64,000 nt of DNA from Lysobacteraceae bacterium. Lineage in GTDB: Bacteria > Pseudomonadota > Gammaproteobacteria > Nitrococcales > AK92. This document shows positions 27,223 through 36,987 of this stretch, piece after piece; the first letter of the stretch is position 1; each line of letters starts with the position of its first letter. The notes beneath the pieces are model-generated. The model worked only from the letters and a program-made list of their open reading frames with translations. It was not told the origin of the DNA and searched no databases. The stretch lies in the NCBI GenBank assembly GCA_012523465.1, contig JAAYIK010000035.1, positions 62,001 through 126,000 on the forward strand, read 5' to 3'. The position numbers and the translations under genes are program-made.

Positions 27223-27906
27223 ATGAAGAAAAATATGACGTCTCTGGCACTGGCGGCTGCGCTCGTTGCTGGCGTGGCGTTGCCGGTGCAGTCCGCGTCG
27301 GCGGCGGCCGGCGACTGGATCGTCCGCGGCGGCGTGACCTGGGTGGTGCCCGACGAGAGCAGCGACAAACTGGTCGTTGGCGGAACCACTACCGTTGATA
27401 CCCGCGTGTCCATCGACAACGACATCAAGCCCAGCTTCACCATCACCTACATGCTGACCGATGCCATCGGCATTGAGCTGCTGGGCGCGCTGCCCTTCAA
27501 GCACGACGTCGACGGCAAGGGCGGGCCGTTTGGCGGTGTCCACCTGGCTGAAGCCAAGCATTTGCCGCCGACTCTGAGCCTGCAGTACCACTTCAACCAG
27601 TTCGGCGCCATCAAGCCGTACGTGGGAGCGGGCATCAACTACACCGTGTTCTTCGACGAGAAGGCAACGGGCAACTTGAAGTCGGCGGGATTCACCAAGG
27701 TTTCTCTGAAGGAATCCTTCGGCTATGCCCTGCAGGTCGGCATGGACTACGACCTGGGCAACAACTGGCTCGTCAACGCCGACGTGCGCTACATCGACAT
27801 CGAGACCGAGGCCCGCCTGAGCGGTCCGGGTGGTGCCAAGGCCAAGATCGACAACATCGAAATCGATCCGTTCGTCTTCACCCTGGCTGTGGGCAAGCGC
27901 TTCTGA
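27223..27906 (+). CDS. ompW: OmpW-family outer-membrane protein
   Basis: The 227-residue protein has a signal peptide (MKKNMTSLALAAALVAG...SASA) and the OmpW eight-stranded beta-barrel pattern: GDWIVRGGVTWVVPDESS, ITYMLTDAIGIELLGALPF, PPTLSLQYHFNQFGAIKPYV, GAGINYTVFF, ending in FTLAVGKRF with the C-terminal Phe required for barrel assembly. OmpW forms a narrow hydrophobic channel for small apolar compounds. GGAGG precedes the ATG. An FNR-type promoter lies upstream and a hairpin terminator downstream. Confidence 0.95.
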   Translation: MKKNMTSLALAAALVAGVALPVQSASAAAGDWIVRGGVTWVVPDESSDKLVVGGTTTVDTRVSIDNDIKPSFTITYMLTDAIGIELLGALPFKHDVDGKGGPFGGVHLAEAKHLPPTLSLQYHFNQFGAIKPYVGAGINYTVFFDEKATGNLKSAGFTKVSLKESFGYALQVGMDYDLGNNWLVNADVRYIDIETEARLSGPGGAKAKIDNIEIDPFVFTLAVGKRF

Positions 27907-27919
27907 GCGCCGCCTGCGC

Positions 27920-27941
27920 GGGCGGGGAGGGAACCCCGCCC
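27920..27941. terminator. Hairpin terminator between ompW and the convergent membrane-hydrolase gene
   Basis: GGGCGGGG at 27920-27927 pairs with CCCCGCCC at 27934-27941 around a 6-nt loop, followed on the + strand by a pyrimidine-rich stretch (GTCCTCTCTCC). It lies between two convergent stop codons. Confidence 0.6.
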
Positions 27942-27954
27942 GTCCTCTCTCCGC

Positions 27955-28551
27955 CTAGCGCATTCTGCGTTGCTGTTCCGCCGCCGAGCCTGCCAGCAGC
28001 GCTTGCTCCAGGGTCTGCCAGTGTGCCGGCAGCAGCCGCTGCAGTAGGCGCACGCCGAAAACCAGTGCCGCCAGCGGCAGCCACACCCACAGCAGCTCGC
28101 TTTGTAGCACCAGCAACCCCTCGCCGGAGAAAAGCCGCTCAAGGCTGAGCGGGGCGGTTTGAATGGGCCGAAAGCCGAAGGCGAGCTTGGTGTTGTCCAG
28201 CGGCCACAGCAGCGACACCCCACCGCCTCGGTTGGTGCAGGCATCCAGCAGGCCGTGCGAGGCCATGGAGACGGCAAGAAAGGCGAACGCCCGCAAGCGA
28301 TCGGCCTTGAGACGCTGCGCCTGCAAGGACACCAGCAGCGCGCACAGCAGGGCGAAGGCGATGGAGTGGGTCAGGCCGCGGTGGCTGAAAGGCGAGTGCC
28401 AGGGGACGTCGAACAGGAAGGCGATGCCATCCAGATCGGGCAGCAGGGACAGACCGACGCCAGCCGCCAGCAAGGGGGGCGGTACCAGCCTGCGGCCGGC
28501 CATGGCGGCCAGCGCAAGCGGCACGGCAGGATGGCTGAGCAATGATGGCAT
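27955..28551 (-). CDS. YdjM-like membrane-bound metal-dependent hydrolase
   Basis: The 198-residue membrane protein shows the YdjM/DUF457 pattern: MPSLLSHPAVPLAL, the acidic motif LLPDLDGIAF, SHRGLTHSIAF, and SMASHGLLDACTNRG. His and Asp residues at the membrane face are thought to bind metal. About four transmembrane segments are present. E. coli YdjM is LexA-regulated; no LexA box was identified upstream here. The substrate is unknown. Confidence 0.85.
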   Translation of the reverse strand: MPSLLSHPAVPLALAAMAGRRLVPPPLLAAGVGLSLLPDLDGIAFLFDVPWHSPFSHRGLTHSIAFALLCALLVSLQAQRLKADRLRAFAFLAVSMASHGLLDACTNRGGGVSLLWPLDNTKLAFGFRPIQTAPLSLERLFSGEGLLVLQSELLWVWLPLAALVFGVRLLQRLLPAHWQTLEQALLAGSAAEQQRRMR

Positions 28552-28958
28552 CGCCAGGCGTCACGATGGTTTCTAGGGATTGCTAGCCTAAGAGATGCGG
28601 TTGCCTGGCTGGCGCACAAGCGTGGCGGGAAGCTACCTCAGGAAAACACCATAAGGAAAGGGCCGGGGGTAGGGCGGGCCGGCAGCAGGAAAGTCGCGGC
28701 ACCGTCTGTCACCCACTGTTATCAACCGGCCGGATTGTGAAACCCGATGCCTGAAATCTGCTTTTATCCCGAAGCGCAGGGGGCGCGGGTCGGCCCGGCT
28801 CGCAAAGTCCCCTGTCGGCCGAGGCCTCCGGTGCTTGCTGCAGGGGCAGGGCGGCCTATCAACGGTCTATCCTTGAGACAAGGCCGGCATCGAAGCGGCG
28901 GCGATGCGCGCGCGGTCGGCCGAGGCATGCCCTGCGGCGGTGAGGTGAGCGGCGCCCG
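28552..28958. other. Intergenic region with no supported gene
   Basis: About 400 bp between divergent genes (YdjM-like, leftward, and GNAT, rightward). A 71-codon frame at 28747-28962 has no ribosome site and a composition like random GC-rich translation. No RNA fold or repeat was recognised. It must hold the promoters of both flanking genes. Confidence 0.4.
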
Positions 28959-29582
28959 ATGACCAAGGTTGCGACGACACTTGATGATCGAACCGAAATC
29001 CGCCGGCTGGATCACGCTGAAATCGGCACCGCCGCGCGGATCTGCGCCCGCAGCATGCGCGACAACCCGATTCACGTGCGGGTCTTCGGTGCTGCACCCG
29101 GGCCTCGCGAGCGCCGCCTGGAGCGCTTCTTCGCGGCGATTCTCCGGTACATCGAAGGCAGGGGCGTGCTGCTGGGCGCCGGCATCGACAACCATCCGGT
29201 CGGTGTCTTGGGCATGCTGCCGCCGGCTGCCTGCATGCCCGCCGCGCCCGATGGACTACGGCTTTTTTCCGATCTCCTGGCCTGCAACTCACCCCTCGGC
29301 CTGCTGCGATTGTACCGCTGGCTCAGCACCTGGGCCGAGCACGACCTGCCCGTTCCGCACTGGCACCTGGGACCGCTGGCGGTGGCGCCGGAGCATCAGA
29401 ACCGAGGGATCGGCACTCGGCTGCTGCGTCACGGCTTTTCCTGCACCGCAGCATCATCGGCCGCACTGTATCTTGAGACCGACAAGCCCGAGAATGTCGC
29501 CTTCTACGCCCGGCGCGGCTTTACCGTGGTGGCCACCGTACCGGTGTTGACAACGCCAAGCTGGCTCATGCGGCGCGGTTGA
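28959..29582 (+). CDS. GNAT-family N-acetyltransferase
   Basis: The 207-residue protein has the GNAT acetyl-CoA motif in HLGPLAVAPEHQNRGIGTRLLRHG (motif A QNRGIG) and a C-terminal YLETDKPENVAFYARRGF, the usual motif B. It should transfer an acetyl group to an amine of a small molecule or protein; the acceptor is unknown. The ribosome site is weak (GGTGAG further upstream). It borders the defence island and may be its last ordinary neighbour on the left. Confidence 0.85.
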   Translation: MTKVATTLDDRTEIRRLDHAEIGTAARICARSMRDNPIHVRVFGAAPGPRERRLERFFAAILRYIEGRGVLLGAGIDNHPVGVLGMLPPAACMPAAPDGLRLFSDLLACNSPLGLLRLYRWLSTWAEHDLPVPHWHLGPLAVAPEHQNRGIGTRLLRHGFSCTAASSAALYLETDKPENVAFYARRGFTVVATVPVLTTPSWLMRRG

Positions 29583-29742
29583 TCTAGGTCGGCTGGGACG
29601 GCGCACGTGCGACATGAGCAATGCTCGCCAGTTCAAGGCCCTGGTCGCTGAAGTCGCCGTTGTAATCAGGAGCGCGCCCGAGTCAAGTCGGCTAGGGTTG
29701 GTGAAGCCCCGAAAGCCGGGGCATGCTTTCGCATGTCTAAAT

Positions 29743-29992
29743 CCACCGGCGTCCGTCGAGATAAGGATGCGGGCATCCTTCGCGAATGCGTCCTGGACGC
29801 GTTTGTGCGCCTCCATGTCCATGGCGCCGTTGAGGCACACCACCGAAGCCGCGCTCGGTGAGAAACTCGTACAGCATCTCCCCGGGGGCGGCACGCACTC
29901 CGTGAACACCAGTAGCTTGAGATCAAGGTCACCTTCCTCCGCCTGGAGACGGTAGATCCAGTCCAAAAGTGCTTCGGCCTTGGCGTCCGGGA
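29743..29992 (-). pseudogene. Fragment of a SNF2-type helicase (BREX BrxHII-like)
   Basis: About 83 codons of the C-terminal helicase domain remain, in three frames: DAKAEALLDWIYRLQAEEGD, LKLLVFTE, then EMLYEFLTERGF in a second frame, then VVCLNGAMDME, RVQDAFAKDARILISTDAGG back in the first. At least two frameshifts are present, and the sequence stops where the helicase should continue with EGLNLQ. The same short motifs are typical of the large helicase of BREX type 3 and related defence loci. It lies just downstream of hsdM in the same orientation. Confidence 0.7.
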
Positions 29993-30006
29993 TGTGCCAT
30001 CGGTGT

Positions 30007-31638
30007 TCATGGCAACTCGGGCAGCCCGAGCTCCTTGAGAAAGCCATTGTGCCGCTCCCGGGCGTCCTTAATTTTGCCTGTCAGCTCGGTTATCTCGTTG
30101 TGCACCTGCGCCAGGACCACCTCCGGTTCGGGTTTTGCCGTGCTCACGTAGCGGGTGATGTTGAGGTTGAAATCGTTTTCCTCGATCTCGTCCATGCTCA
30201 CCCGACGGGAAGCGAACAGGGCTCCATTGGGCAGCTCCTCCTTTACCTCCCGGCGGAACTGGTAGGTGTCTATGACCTTGTCGATGTGCTCGGGCAGCAG
30301 CCTGTTCTGGCGCTTGCCCTTTTCGTAGAGCTCGGCGGCGTTGATGAACAGGACGTCGTCGAACTTCTTGCACTTCTTGAGGACCAGGATGCACACCGGG
30401 ATGCCGGTGGAGTAGAACAGGTTGGGTGCCAGCCCGATCACCGCGTCGATGTTGCCGTCGAGCAGCAGTTTCTTGCGGATCTTCGCCTCCGCATTGCCGC
30501 GAAAGAGCACGCCATGGGGCAGGATGATCGCCATGGTGCCCTCCTTGTGCAGGTAGTGAAAGCCGTGCAGCAGGAAGGCGAAATCAGCCGCGGATTTCGG
30601 CGCCAGGCCGTAGTCCTTGAAGCGGAAGTCGTTGGCCATCTCCTCGGTGGGACTCCAGCGATAGCTGAAGGGGGGATTGGCCACCACCGCATCGAACTCG
30701 ATTTTCTTGGCTGGATTCTCTTCCCGTAAAAGCGGCCACTCGTTCAACAGCGAATCGCCGTGGAAGATCTCGAACTCGGTGTCCTTGACCCCGTGCAGCA
30801 GCATATTCATGCGGGCCAGGTTGTAGGTGGTGATGTTCTTCTCCTGTCCGTAGAGCTTGCCCACGCCCTGCTTGCCCATGCGCCGGCGGACATTCAAAAG
30901 GAGTGAGCCCGACCCGCAAGCGAAATCAAGTACGTTACTGAGCTTTTCCCGCTTGCCGGTCGCGGGATCCTGCGCATCGAGCGAAACGATGCCGGAGAGG
31001 ATGCTTGAAATCTGCTGCGGCGTGTAGAACTCGCCCGCCTTTTTGCCGGAGCCTGCCGCGAACTGGCCGATAAGATACTCGTAGGCGTCGCCCAGAAGGT
31101 CGCGCTCCGTTGGGAATTTGGAAAGCCCTTTGTCGATCTCCTTGATGATGACGCACAGCCGGTCGTTGCGCTGCTTGTAGGTCTTGCCAAGCTTTTCGGA
31201 GTCCAGATTGATCTCCGAAAAGAGGCCCTGGAAGCTGCTGGAAAATGACTCGTTTTCGATAAACTTGAAGCCCTTCTGCAAAGTGTGGAGCAGCTCGGCA
31301 TTCTGGGTGCGCGCCATTTCCGCGATGGAGCTCCAGAGGTATTCAGGCTTGATGACATAATGCACCTTACGGCGCATCATTTTCTCGAACATCGCGACGT
31401 CGTCCGGGTTCTTCTCGTACCAGACGGCGAGAGGCGAGCGGCGGTCGTCCTCGGGAAGCTGGGGCCAGTCGCCGCCCAGCTCCTTCTTCGCCGCCTCCGC
31501 GTAGTTGTCCGAGAGGTAGCGCAGAAACAGGAACGCCAGCATGTAATCGCGAAAGTCGTCGGCGTTCATCGAGCCGCGCAGCTCGTTGGCGATGGACCAG
31601 AGGGTCTTGCCCAAGCGGATCTGGTCGTATTCGGTCAT
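30007..31638 (-). CDS. hsdM: Type I restriction-modification system methyltransferase subunit HsdM
   Basis: The 543-residue N6-adenine methyltransferase has the N-terminal HsdM helical domain (MTEYDQIRLGKTLWSIANEL), GEFYTPQQI at 202-210, SAM motif I DFACGSGSLL at 238-247 and catalytic motif IV NPPF at 321-324. With HsdS it methylates the host recognition site; with HsdR it forms the restriction complex. ATG 31638 overlaps the upstream ATPase stop by 4 bp, so it is translationally coupled and last in the operon. Confidence 0.97.
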   Translation of the reverse strand: MTEYDQIRLGKTLWSIANELRGSMNADDFRDYMLAFLFLRYLSDNYAEAAKKELGGDWPQLPEDDRRSPLAVWYEKNPDDVAMFEKMMRRKVHYVIKPEYLWSSIAEMARTQNAELLHTLQKGFKFIENESFSSSFQGLFSEINLDSEKLGKTYKQRNDRLCVIIKEIDKGLSKFPTERDLLGDAYEYLIGQFAAGSGKKAGEFYTPQQISSILSGIVSLDAQDPATGKREKLSNVLDFACGSGSLLLNVRRRMGKQGVGKLYGQEKNITTYNLARMNMLLHGVKDTEFEIFHGDSLLNEWPLLREENPAKKIEFDAVVANPPFSYRWSPTEEMANDFRFKDYGLAPKSAADFAFLLHGFHYLHKEGTMAIILPHGVLFRGNAEAKIRKKLLLDGNIDAVIGLAPNLFYSTGIPVCILVLKKCKKFDDVLFINAAELYEKGKRQNRLLPEHIDKVIDTYQFRREVKEELPNGALFASRRVSMDEIEENDFNLNITRYVSTAKPEPEVVLAQVHNEITELTGKIKDARERHNGFLKELGLPELP

Positions 31639-32765
31639 GCAGTAATCTCCTCGGCTGCCGCTTCAGGAAAAAGCTCCGGGTTGAAGCGGTAGTTGTTCAT
31701 GAAGTCGTTAAGTATTTTTCGAAAGATCGCCTTGTTCTCTTCCAGCATCTCCACGGGATCGAACAGGGAATAGTTTCCGTGGCTGAGAAGCTGGACATAG
31801 CGATGGTGCAGTTGCCCGTCCTCGTCGTCGGGGTCCCGTTTGATGATGTCCCCAAAATGGTTGAAGCCGTGGAAGGTCGCGGTCTTCTCGAGGATGCTGC
31901 GCAGGATGTTGAAATGGTAGGTGTAAAGCCGGCCGGATTCGGCGGCTTTGTGCAGCTCCTTGAGCATGGCCACATGATAGAAGCGTGGGGTGTGGTTGGT
32001 GTCGCGCAGCTGGTAGCCCCCATCGTCATGGCTGAGGAAATAGCGCTGCGCCTTGTTCAACTCATTGCACAGCACGTTGAAAAAAAGCGTGTGGTGGGAC
32101 GAGATCACGGCCTTGAGCCGGTCCTGCCCCTTGAGCATCTGCGCCAGGTGGGCGGCCACACCGATGGCGTTGTTTTCGTCCAGTGAGGAGATGGGGTCGT
32201 CGATGTAGAGGTATTCCACCCAGTCGTAGGCCTCCTGACCATCGATGGCCAGCTGGGCGATGGCGAGGAAGAAGCACCAGATGAATATGTTCTCCTCACC
32301 GCGGGAGACCTTGATAGACGGTGGCTCTCCCTCACCGGCGTTGTTCTGCCGTGCCTCCCGCCAGAAGCGGATCGTGCCCGCCTTGTAGTCGATAGCGAAC
32401 TGGAAATCCGCATAGCGGTCGAGGAAGCGGCGGATGCGACTCTCCATTTCCAGCTCGGCGAGGCCGCTGAAGAAGCGGGAGTCGGTGTTCATACGCAAGA
32501 GACGCTCGCGGTCGTTCTCGAGGTCATTGTCCCAGATGAACAGGTCCTCGGTGAAGGCATTGAAATAGAGCGTGTCACGCGCGATGACCTCGCCATCGTC
32601 ACTCGTCTTCTTGCCCTGCTCCTTGAAGGCCATGGAGAGCCGTGTCTTGCCGGTGCCGTTGTAGGCGAAGATAAGTGTGACCTTCTTGTCGAGGCTGCGC
32701 AGGTGCCGTGCCAGTGCATCGAGGTCGGGGAAGGTTCGGACTTTGGCGTTTTTTCGATTCGCCAT
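31635..32765 (-). CDS. ABC-type ATPase in the type I RM operon, candidate PrrC-like anticodon nuclease
   Basis: The 376-residue protein has an ABC/SMC-like ATPase core: Walker A AYNGTGKT at 34-41, signature-like VSRGEEN at 153-159, Walker B YLYIDDPISSLDEN around 186-198 and H-loop SSHH at 222-225. The C-terminal 120 residues contain Arg289-x3-Glu293 and His329 (LLSHGNYS). That spacing resembles the Arg-Glu-His nuclease triad of E. coli PrrC (R320, E324, H356 as recalled). Size and placement inside an hsd operon also match PrrC, which cleaves tRNA-Lys when phage disable restriction. Nuclease activity is inferred, not shown; a plain AAA_13 ATPase is the alternative. Confidence 0.72.
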   Translation of the reverse strand: MANRKNAKVRTFPDLDALARHLRSLDKKVTLIFAYNGTGKTRLSMAFKEQGKKTSDDGEVIARDTLYFNAFTEDLFIWDNDLENDRERLLRMNTDSRFFSGLAELEMESRIRRFLDRYADFQFAIDYKAGTIRFWREARQNNAGEGEPPSIKVSRGEENIFIWCFFLAIAQLAIDGQEAYDWVEYLYIDDPISSLDENNAIGVAAHLAQMLKGQDRLKAVISSHHTLFFNVLCNELNKAQRYFLSHDDGGYQLRDTNHTPRFYHVAMLKELHKAAESGRLYTYHFNILRSILEKTATFHGFNHFGDIIKRDPDDEDGQLHHRYVQLLSHGNYSLFDPVEMLEENKAIFRKILNDFMNNYRFNPELFPEAAAEEITA

Positions 32766-32768
32766 ACC

Positions 32769-34028
32769 TCAAACTACCTCCTGCGGGAAGAGCTGTTGCA
32801 GAAGGCCTTTCTTATAGGCCTTGATGGCGTCGAGGCGCTTCGCCTGAAGTTCGATTAGCTCATCGAGGGACGACAGGCAGTCGGCGATTTTTTGTTGTTC
32901 TTCGCTATGCGGAACCCCCAGTTGCAACTGCGCAAGTTGCGTTGGATAAAGATGGACGACGGAAATACCTTGTGCAATTTTTGCAATCGCGGGCTTTAGG
33001 GTGCCCCGGATGTAGTAGGCGAGAAAAACGCCATTCACAGAGGACCGAAAGATGTTCAAGTCCCCGCCAAGAGCGACACCCTTGGTAGTCACGCAGGACG
33101 CCGTGGCAATGTCCTCCATTGTTTCGCCGGACGCTGGGATGATCACGTCATTTTCTTCGCTAAGAACCAGATCTGCCGCATCTACATTCGTGAATGATCG
33201 AACGCTGCGGACCACCTCGGAATAATGCGTATAAAGCTCGCCGTATCGGATGCATGGCAACGACCCTTGCTCGGAGATATCCGATTTCGAAATACCCTTC
33301 CCTTTGAGGATTGTCCCAATCTCCCCCAACCGCTTCACCTCCCACGGCCCCGCATCGCGGAACTCGGGGAAGCGCAGGCGGGGGGTGGTTTCGCCCTCGC
33401 GGGGAAAGAGCTGCTGCAAAAGGCCCTTCTTGTGCTCCCGCAGTGCGGTCAGCTGCGCCTCCTCGGCCTCGATCAGGTCGTCCAGCGATGAGAGGCAGTC
33501 GGCGATTTTTTGTTGTTCTTCAATTGATGGGTCAGGCACGGGCATGGCCATAAAATCACCAGTGGAAATTGCCATACGATCATGCCTGGCCCCTGTGTTA
33601 CTAACCTTCAATAGATAAGAATGCCAAGCAGAAGACTCAAAGAAGTAGGCGTAAAATTCGTTAATACCTCTCTTGAAACGGAACACCGTGTAGAGAGGGG
33701 ACATCACCCCAAGACCTAGCTTATTTATTGAGATCGGGCCAACTGGCGCCAAATTTGAAATTCGTGGGTTGTATACAAAGTCGCCATTGTTGACTAAAAA
33801 ATAATTTTCTAAGGCTCCTTGTTGCGCAATATCCTTGTCAAAGAAATCGCGTTGATCGATCACGCCATACTCTGCCGAATTTGTCAGAACTTTAGTTATG
33901 GCACCCGACTTATTTCTATCATTTTTTTTGTCAGCCAATTGATATAACCGCTTCACCTCCCAAGGCCCCGCATCGCGGAACTCGGGAAAGCGCAGGCGCG
34001 GTACAACAGCTTTCTTCTTATCAGGCAT
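32769..34028 (-). CDS. hsdS: Type I restriction-modification specificity subunit HsdS
   Basis: The 419-residue protein has two target-recognition domains separated and ended by conserved helices: SSLDDLIEAEEAQLTALREH with KKGLLQQLFP, and SSLDELIELQAKRLDAIKAY with KKGLLQQLFP. PRLRFPEFRDAGPWEVKRL occurs twice, at about residues 8 and 214. It sets the bipartite DNA sequence recognised by the complex. Its start overlaps the hsdR stop by 8 bp. The first recognition domain (about 33500-33950 on the + strand) is clearly AT-rich compared with its surroundings, as expected for domain exchange by transfer. Confidence 0.96.
   Translation of the reverse strand: MPDKKKAVVPRLRFPEFRDAGPWEVKRLYQLADKKNDRNKSGAITKVLTNSAEYGVIDQRDFFDKDIAQQGALENYFLVNNGDFVYNPRISNLAPVGPISINKLGLGVMSPLYTVFRFKRGINEFYAYFFESSAWHSYLLKVSNTGARHDRMAISTGDFMAMPVPDPSIEEQQKIADCLSSLDDLIEAEEAQLTALREHKKGLLQQLFPREGETTPRLRFPEFRDAGPWEVKRLGEIGTILKGKGISKSDISEQGSLPCIRYGELYTHYSEVVRSVRSFTNVDAADLVLSEENDVIIPASGETMEDIATASCVTTKGVALGGDLNIFRSSVNGVFLAYYIRGTLKPAIAKIAQGISVVHLYPTQLAQLQLGVPHSEEQQKIADCLSSLDELIELQAKRLDAIKAYKKGLLQQLFPQEVV
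33328..33998. repeat. Repeated HsdS half-units, 618 bp apart
   Basis: A 53-bp segment at 33328-33380 recurs at 33946-33998 with two mismatches. A 29-bp segment at 32875-32903 recurs exactly at 33493-33521. Both pairs are offset by 618 bp, that is 206 codons, so hsdS is built as two equal units each with one recognition domain and one conserved helix. Recombination between the repeats could swap or delete a recognition domain. Confidence 0.85.
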
Positions 34029-36987
34029 GCTCGTACATCTCCAGTCCTGAAATCTCTTTTCCCTGGGCGAGCTTTATAAGCAGCGGCGTCAGGTCTTCCA
34101 TCAGCTCCAGCTCCTTGGTGGCGCGCGCCTTCCAGCCGAGGCCAAGCGGAGCCATGAGATCCGTCAGCGCGTCGGGGTCGAAGATCATCCGGTGCAGGAT
34201 GCCGTCGATGAAGCCTTGCAAGGCGTCGCAGTCGAGGCCGTGTTTTTCGGCGATTTCGGTCACGGCGCGTGCGTACTTCTCGGCCTTGAAGCGCTCGTAA
34301 CCCTCGCGGATCTCCTGTTCGGAGAGGCCCTGACCTTCTTCCAGTGTATTGACGTATTCGATGATCTCCTCGCGCTCGTCGAGGAACTTGGCGTTGGCCC
34401 GCAAGAGCCCCACCAGCTGCTCGCGAGTCATCTTCTGCTTCTTCGGCCCCCGCTCGCTGAAGCGGGCGATGAGCTTCATGATGTAGTCGTAGTCGATGAG
34501 GGCCGAGTCGAAGAGCACGAACTCAAAGTCGAGCTGCTGGACCGGGTCACCGGGGTCGCTGTTTTTGGCCTGTTTGTCCTTCAGCTGGGCAGCTACGTCG
34601 AGATACACGCCCTGGAAGGCGCACAGCGTCTCCTCGGGCAGCAGTGCTTCGACGGCGGCGCGGGTCTCCTCGTCGAGATCCGTGTACTGATCGAGCTGGG
34701 TGCGCAGGCGCCGCACTTCCTTGAAGTGGTTGATAAAGCCGGCGCGGGCCTCATCGCCCCGAAGGTTTGCCACCTCCTCTGGCCGGCAGTCGAGCCCCTG
34801 CGATTGCATGAACTCCCGGAGCTGTTCGACCGCACCTTTGAGCTTCTCCGCCACCACCGGCGCCGGGTCCACCAGCCAAATCTCGCGCGCCCGCTCGCCG
34901 GCCTCGCCGGAAAAGAGGGTGATGGCCTCGTCCACGGCGTCCTTCTGGCCGCGGAAGTCGAGGATGTTGCCGTAGGGTTTGGCATCGTTGAGCACGCGGT
35001 TGGTGCGGGAAAAGGCCTGGATAAGCCCGTGGTGTTTCAGGTTCTTGTCCACATAAAGGGTGTTCAGGTACTGCGAATCGAAGCCGGTGAGCAGCATGTC
35101 CACTACGATGGTGATGTCGATCTTCTTCTCGCGCGGCAGGTCCCTATTCGGGTACTTCTGGTCCTTGATGCGCTTCTGGATGTCCTGGTAGTAGCCATCG
35201 AAGGTAGCGAGGTCGAAGTTGGTGCCGTAACGGGCGTTGTAGTCGGCGATGATCTCCCGAAGGGCTTCCTGCTTCCGGTCCGGTTCCTTCTGGTTGTCGG
35301 CCAACTCCTGGGGCAGGTCCTCCTGGAGCTGGGCAATGTCGCGGTTGCCTTTGGCCGGCGGCGAGAAAACACAGGCGACATTGAGCGGCTGGAAGGTCTC
35401 GTCCTCCGCCTGCCGCCTAGCCTGGATCTCTTTGAACAGGCGATAGTACTCGATGGCGTCGTCGATGCTGGCGGTGGCGAGCAGCGCGTTGAAGCGGCGA
35501 CCACTGGTGGCCGCGTCGTGCTTGTCCAGGATTGCTTCCACCACCTTCTGCTTGGCCAGCGTCTCGCCGGGTTTGATGGGCGCACCTTCCGGTTTGTAGT
35601 ATTCCACGCGAAAGCGCAGCACGTTGCCGTCGTCGATGGCGTGGGTAATGGTGTAGGCATGGAGCTGCTTGCCAAAGACATCGGCGGTGGTGACCATGCG
35701 CGCCTCGGTGCCCTCGATGGTTTTGTAGGTGGCGTTTTGCTCGAAAATGGGCGTGCCGGTGAAGCCGAATAGCTGGGCTTTGGGGAAGAACTCGCGGATC
35801 GCCTTGTGGTTTTCTCCGAACTGGGAGCGGTGGCATTCGTCGAAGATGAAGACGATGCGTCTGTCCCGCAGCGGCTCAAGGCGCTTGCGGTATTCCTTGC
35901 GGTGGTTGGCATCCAGCGCCAGCCCCAGCTTCTGGATGGTAGTGACAATCACCTTGTCGGCATAGTCATCGGAGAGCAGGCGCCGGACGAGGGTTTCGGT
36001 GTTGGTGTTCTCCTCCACGCAATTGGGTTGGAAGCGGTTGAATTCCTCACGGGTCTGGCGGTCCAGGTCCTTGCGGTCCACCACGAACAGGACTTTGTCG
36101 ACGTCCGGGTTGTCCTTGAGGAGCGTGGAGGCCTTGAACGAGGTCAGCGTCTTGCCGCTGCCGGTGGTGTGCCAGATGTAGCCGTTGCCGCGGTGTTCAT
36201 GAATGCAATCGACGATGGCCTTGACCGCATAGATCTGATAAGGGCGCATCATCATGAGCTTGCGCTCGGTCTGGATCAGCACCATGTAGCGGCTGATCAT
36301 CTCCGCCAGCGTGCACTTGGCCAGGAAGGCGTCGGCGAAGTCATCCAGGTGCGTCACCTTGGTGTTATCGGGCCTGGCCCACTGGTAGACGGGCAGGAAA
36401 CGCTCGTCGGCGTCGAAGGCGAAATGCTCGGCGTTGTTGTTGGCGAAGTACCAAGTTGTGCTGCGATTGCTGACGATGAACAGCTGCATGAAACAGAGCA
36501 GCGTATTGATGTATCCGTTGCCCGGGTCCTGCTTGTACTCGATGATCTGCTGCATCGCCCGACGGGGACTGATCTGGAGCGACTTGAGTTCGATCTGTAC
36601 CAGGGGCAGGCCGTTAACCAGCAGGATTACGTCGTAGCGGTGATGGCTGTTTTTTGTGTTGATGCGCAGCTGGTTGACGACTTCAAAGCTGTTTTTGCAC
36701 CAATCCTTGAGGTTGACAAGTTGGTAGTGCAGGGGAGTGCCGTCCTCCCGTTCGAAGGTGTTGCGGTGACGCAACCGCTCGGAGCAGGCGAACACGTCCG
36801 CCGAGACGATCTCGTCGAGCAGGCGGGCAAACTCGGCATCGGTGAGTCGGACGCGGTTGAGTGCCTCGAACTTCTCGCGGAAGTTGCGTTCCAGCGCATT
36901 TCGGTCGCGGATATCGGGGCGGTAGGTGTATTTGAGTGCTTGCAGCTTTTCGATCAACCCGTTTTCGATCTCTTGTTCCTTTGTCAT
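34021..36987 (-). CDS. hsdR: Type I restriction endonuclease subunit HsdR
   Basis: The 988-residue motor/nuclease subunit has a PD-(D/E)xK nuclease core with Asp119 ([10 protein letters not shown]) and Glu133-Leu-Lys135 (QIELK), then a superfamily 2 translocase with GSGKT at 276-280 and DECH at 383-386. It is needed for cleavage, not methylation. ATG 36987 has AAGGAG 8 nt upstream. Its ATG overlaps the stop of the short BrxF/BrxC-like ORF by 4 bp, so that ORF is its leader cistron. All essential motifs are intact, so the restriction system looks functional. Confidence 0.97.
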   Translation of the reverse strand: MTKEQEIENGLIEKLQALKYTYRPDIRDRNALERNFREKFEALNRVRLTDAEFARLLDEIVSADVFACSERLRHRNTFEREDGTPLHYQLVNLKDWCKNSFEVVNQLRINTKNSHHRYDVILLVNGLPLVQIELKSLQISPRRAMQQIIEYKQDPGNGYINTLLCFMQLFIVSNRSTTWYFANNNAEHFAFDADERFLPVYQWARPDNTKVTHLDDFADAFLAKCTLAEMISRYMVLIQTERKLMMMRPYQIYAVKAIVDCIHEHRGNGYIWHTTGSGKTLTSFKASTLLKDNPDVDKVLFVVDRKDLDRQTREEFNRFQPNCVEENTNTETLVRRLLSDDYADKVIVTTIQKLGLALDANHRKEYRKRLEPLRDRRIVFIFDECHRSQFGENHKAIREFFPKAQLFGFTGTPIFEQNATYKTIEGTEARMVTTADVFGKQLHAYTITHAIDDGNVLRFRVEYYKPEGAPIKPGETLAKQKVVEAILDKHDAATSGRRFNALLATASIDDAIEYYRLFKEIQARRQAEDETFQPLNVACVFSPPAKGNRDIAQLQEDLPQELADNQKEPDRKQEALREIIADYNARYGTNFDLATFDGYYQDIQKRIKDQKYPNRDLPREKKIDITIVVDMLLTGFDSQYLNTLYVDKNLKHHGLIQAFSRTNRVLNDAKPYGNILDFRGQKDAVDEAITLFSGEAGERAREIWLVDPAPVVAEKLKGAVEQLREFMQSQGLDCRPEEVANLRGDEARAGFINHFKEVRRLRTQLDQYTDLDEETRAAVEALLPEETLCAFQGVYLDVAAQLKDKQAKNSDPGDPVQQLDFEFVLFDSALIDYDYIMKLIARFSERGPKKQKMTREQLVGLLRANAKFLDEREEIIEYVNTLEEGQGLSEQEIREGYERFKAEKYARAVTEIAEKHGLDCDALQGFIDGILHRMIFDPDALTDLMAPLGLGWKARATKELELMEDLTPLLIKLAQGKEISGLEMYEHA

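Noticed and set aside
28747..28962. A 71-codon rightward frame before the GNAT gene
   Set aside because: No ribosome site and GC-driven composition; its overlap with the GNAT start is not enough support.
29583..29742. Possible attR copy of the tRNA-Asn 3' end at the far side of the defence island
   Set aside because: Only a short GGCTGGGACGGCGC resemblance is present; it does not match the tRNA 3' end well enough to be an attachment duplicate.
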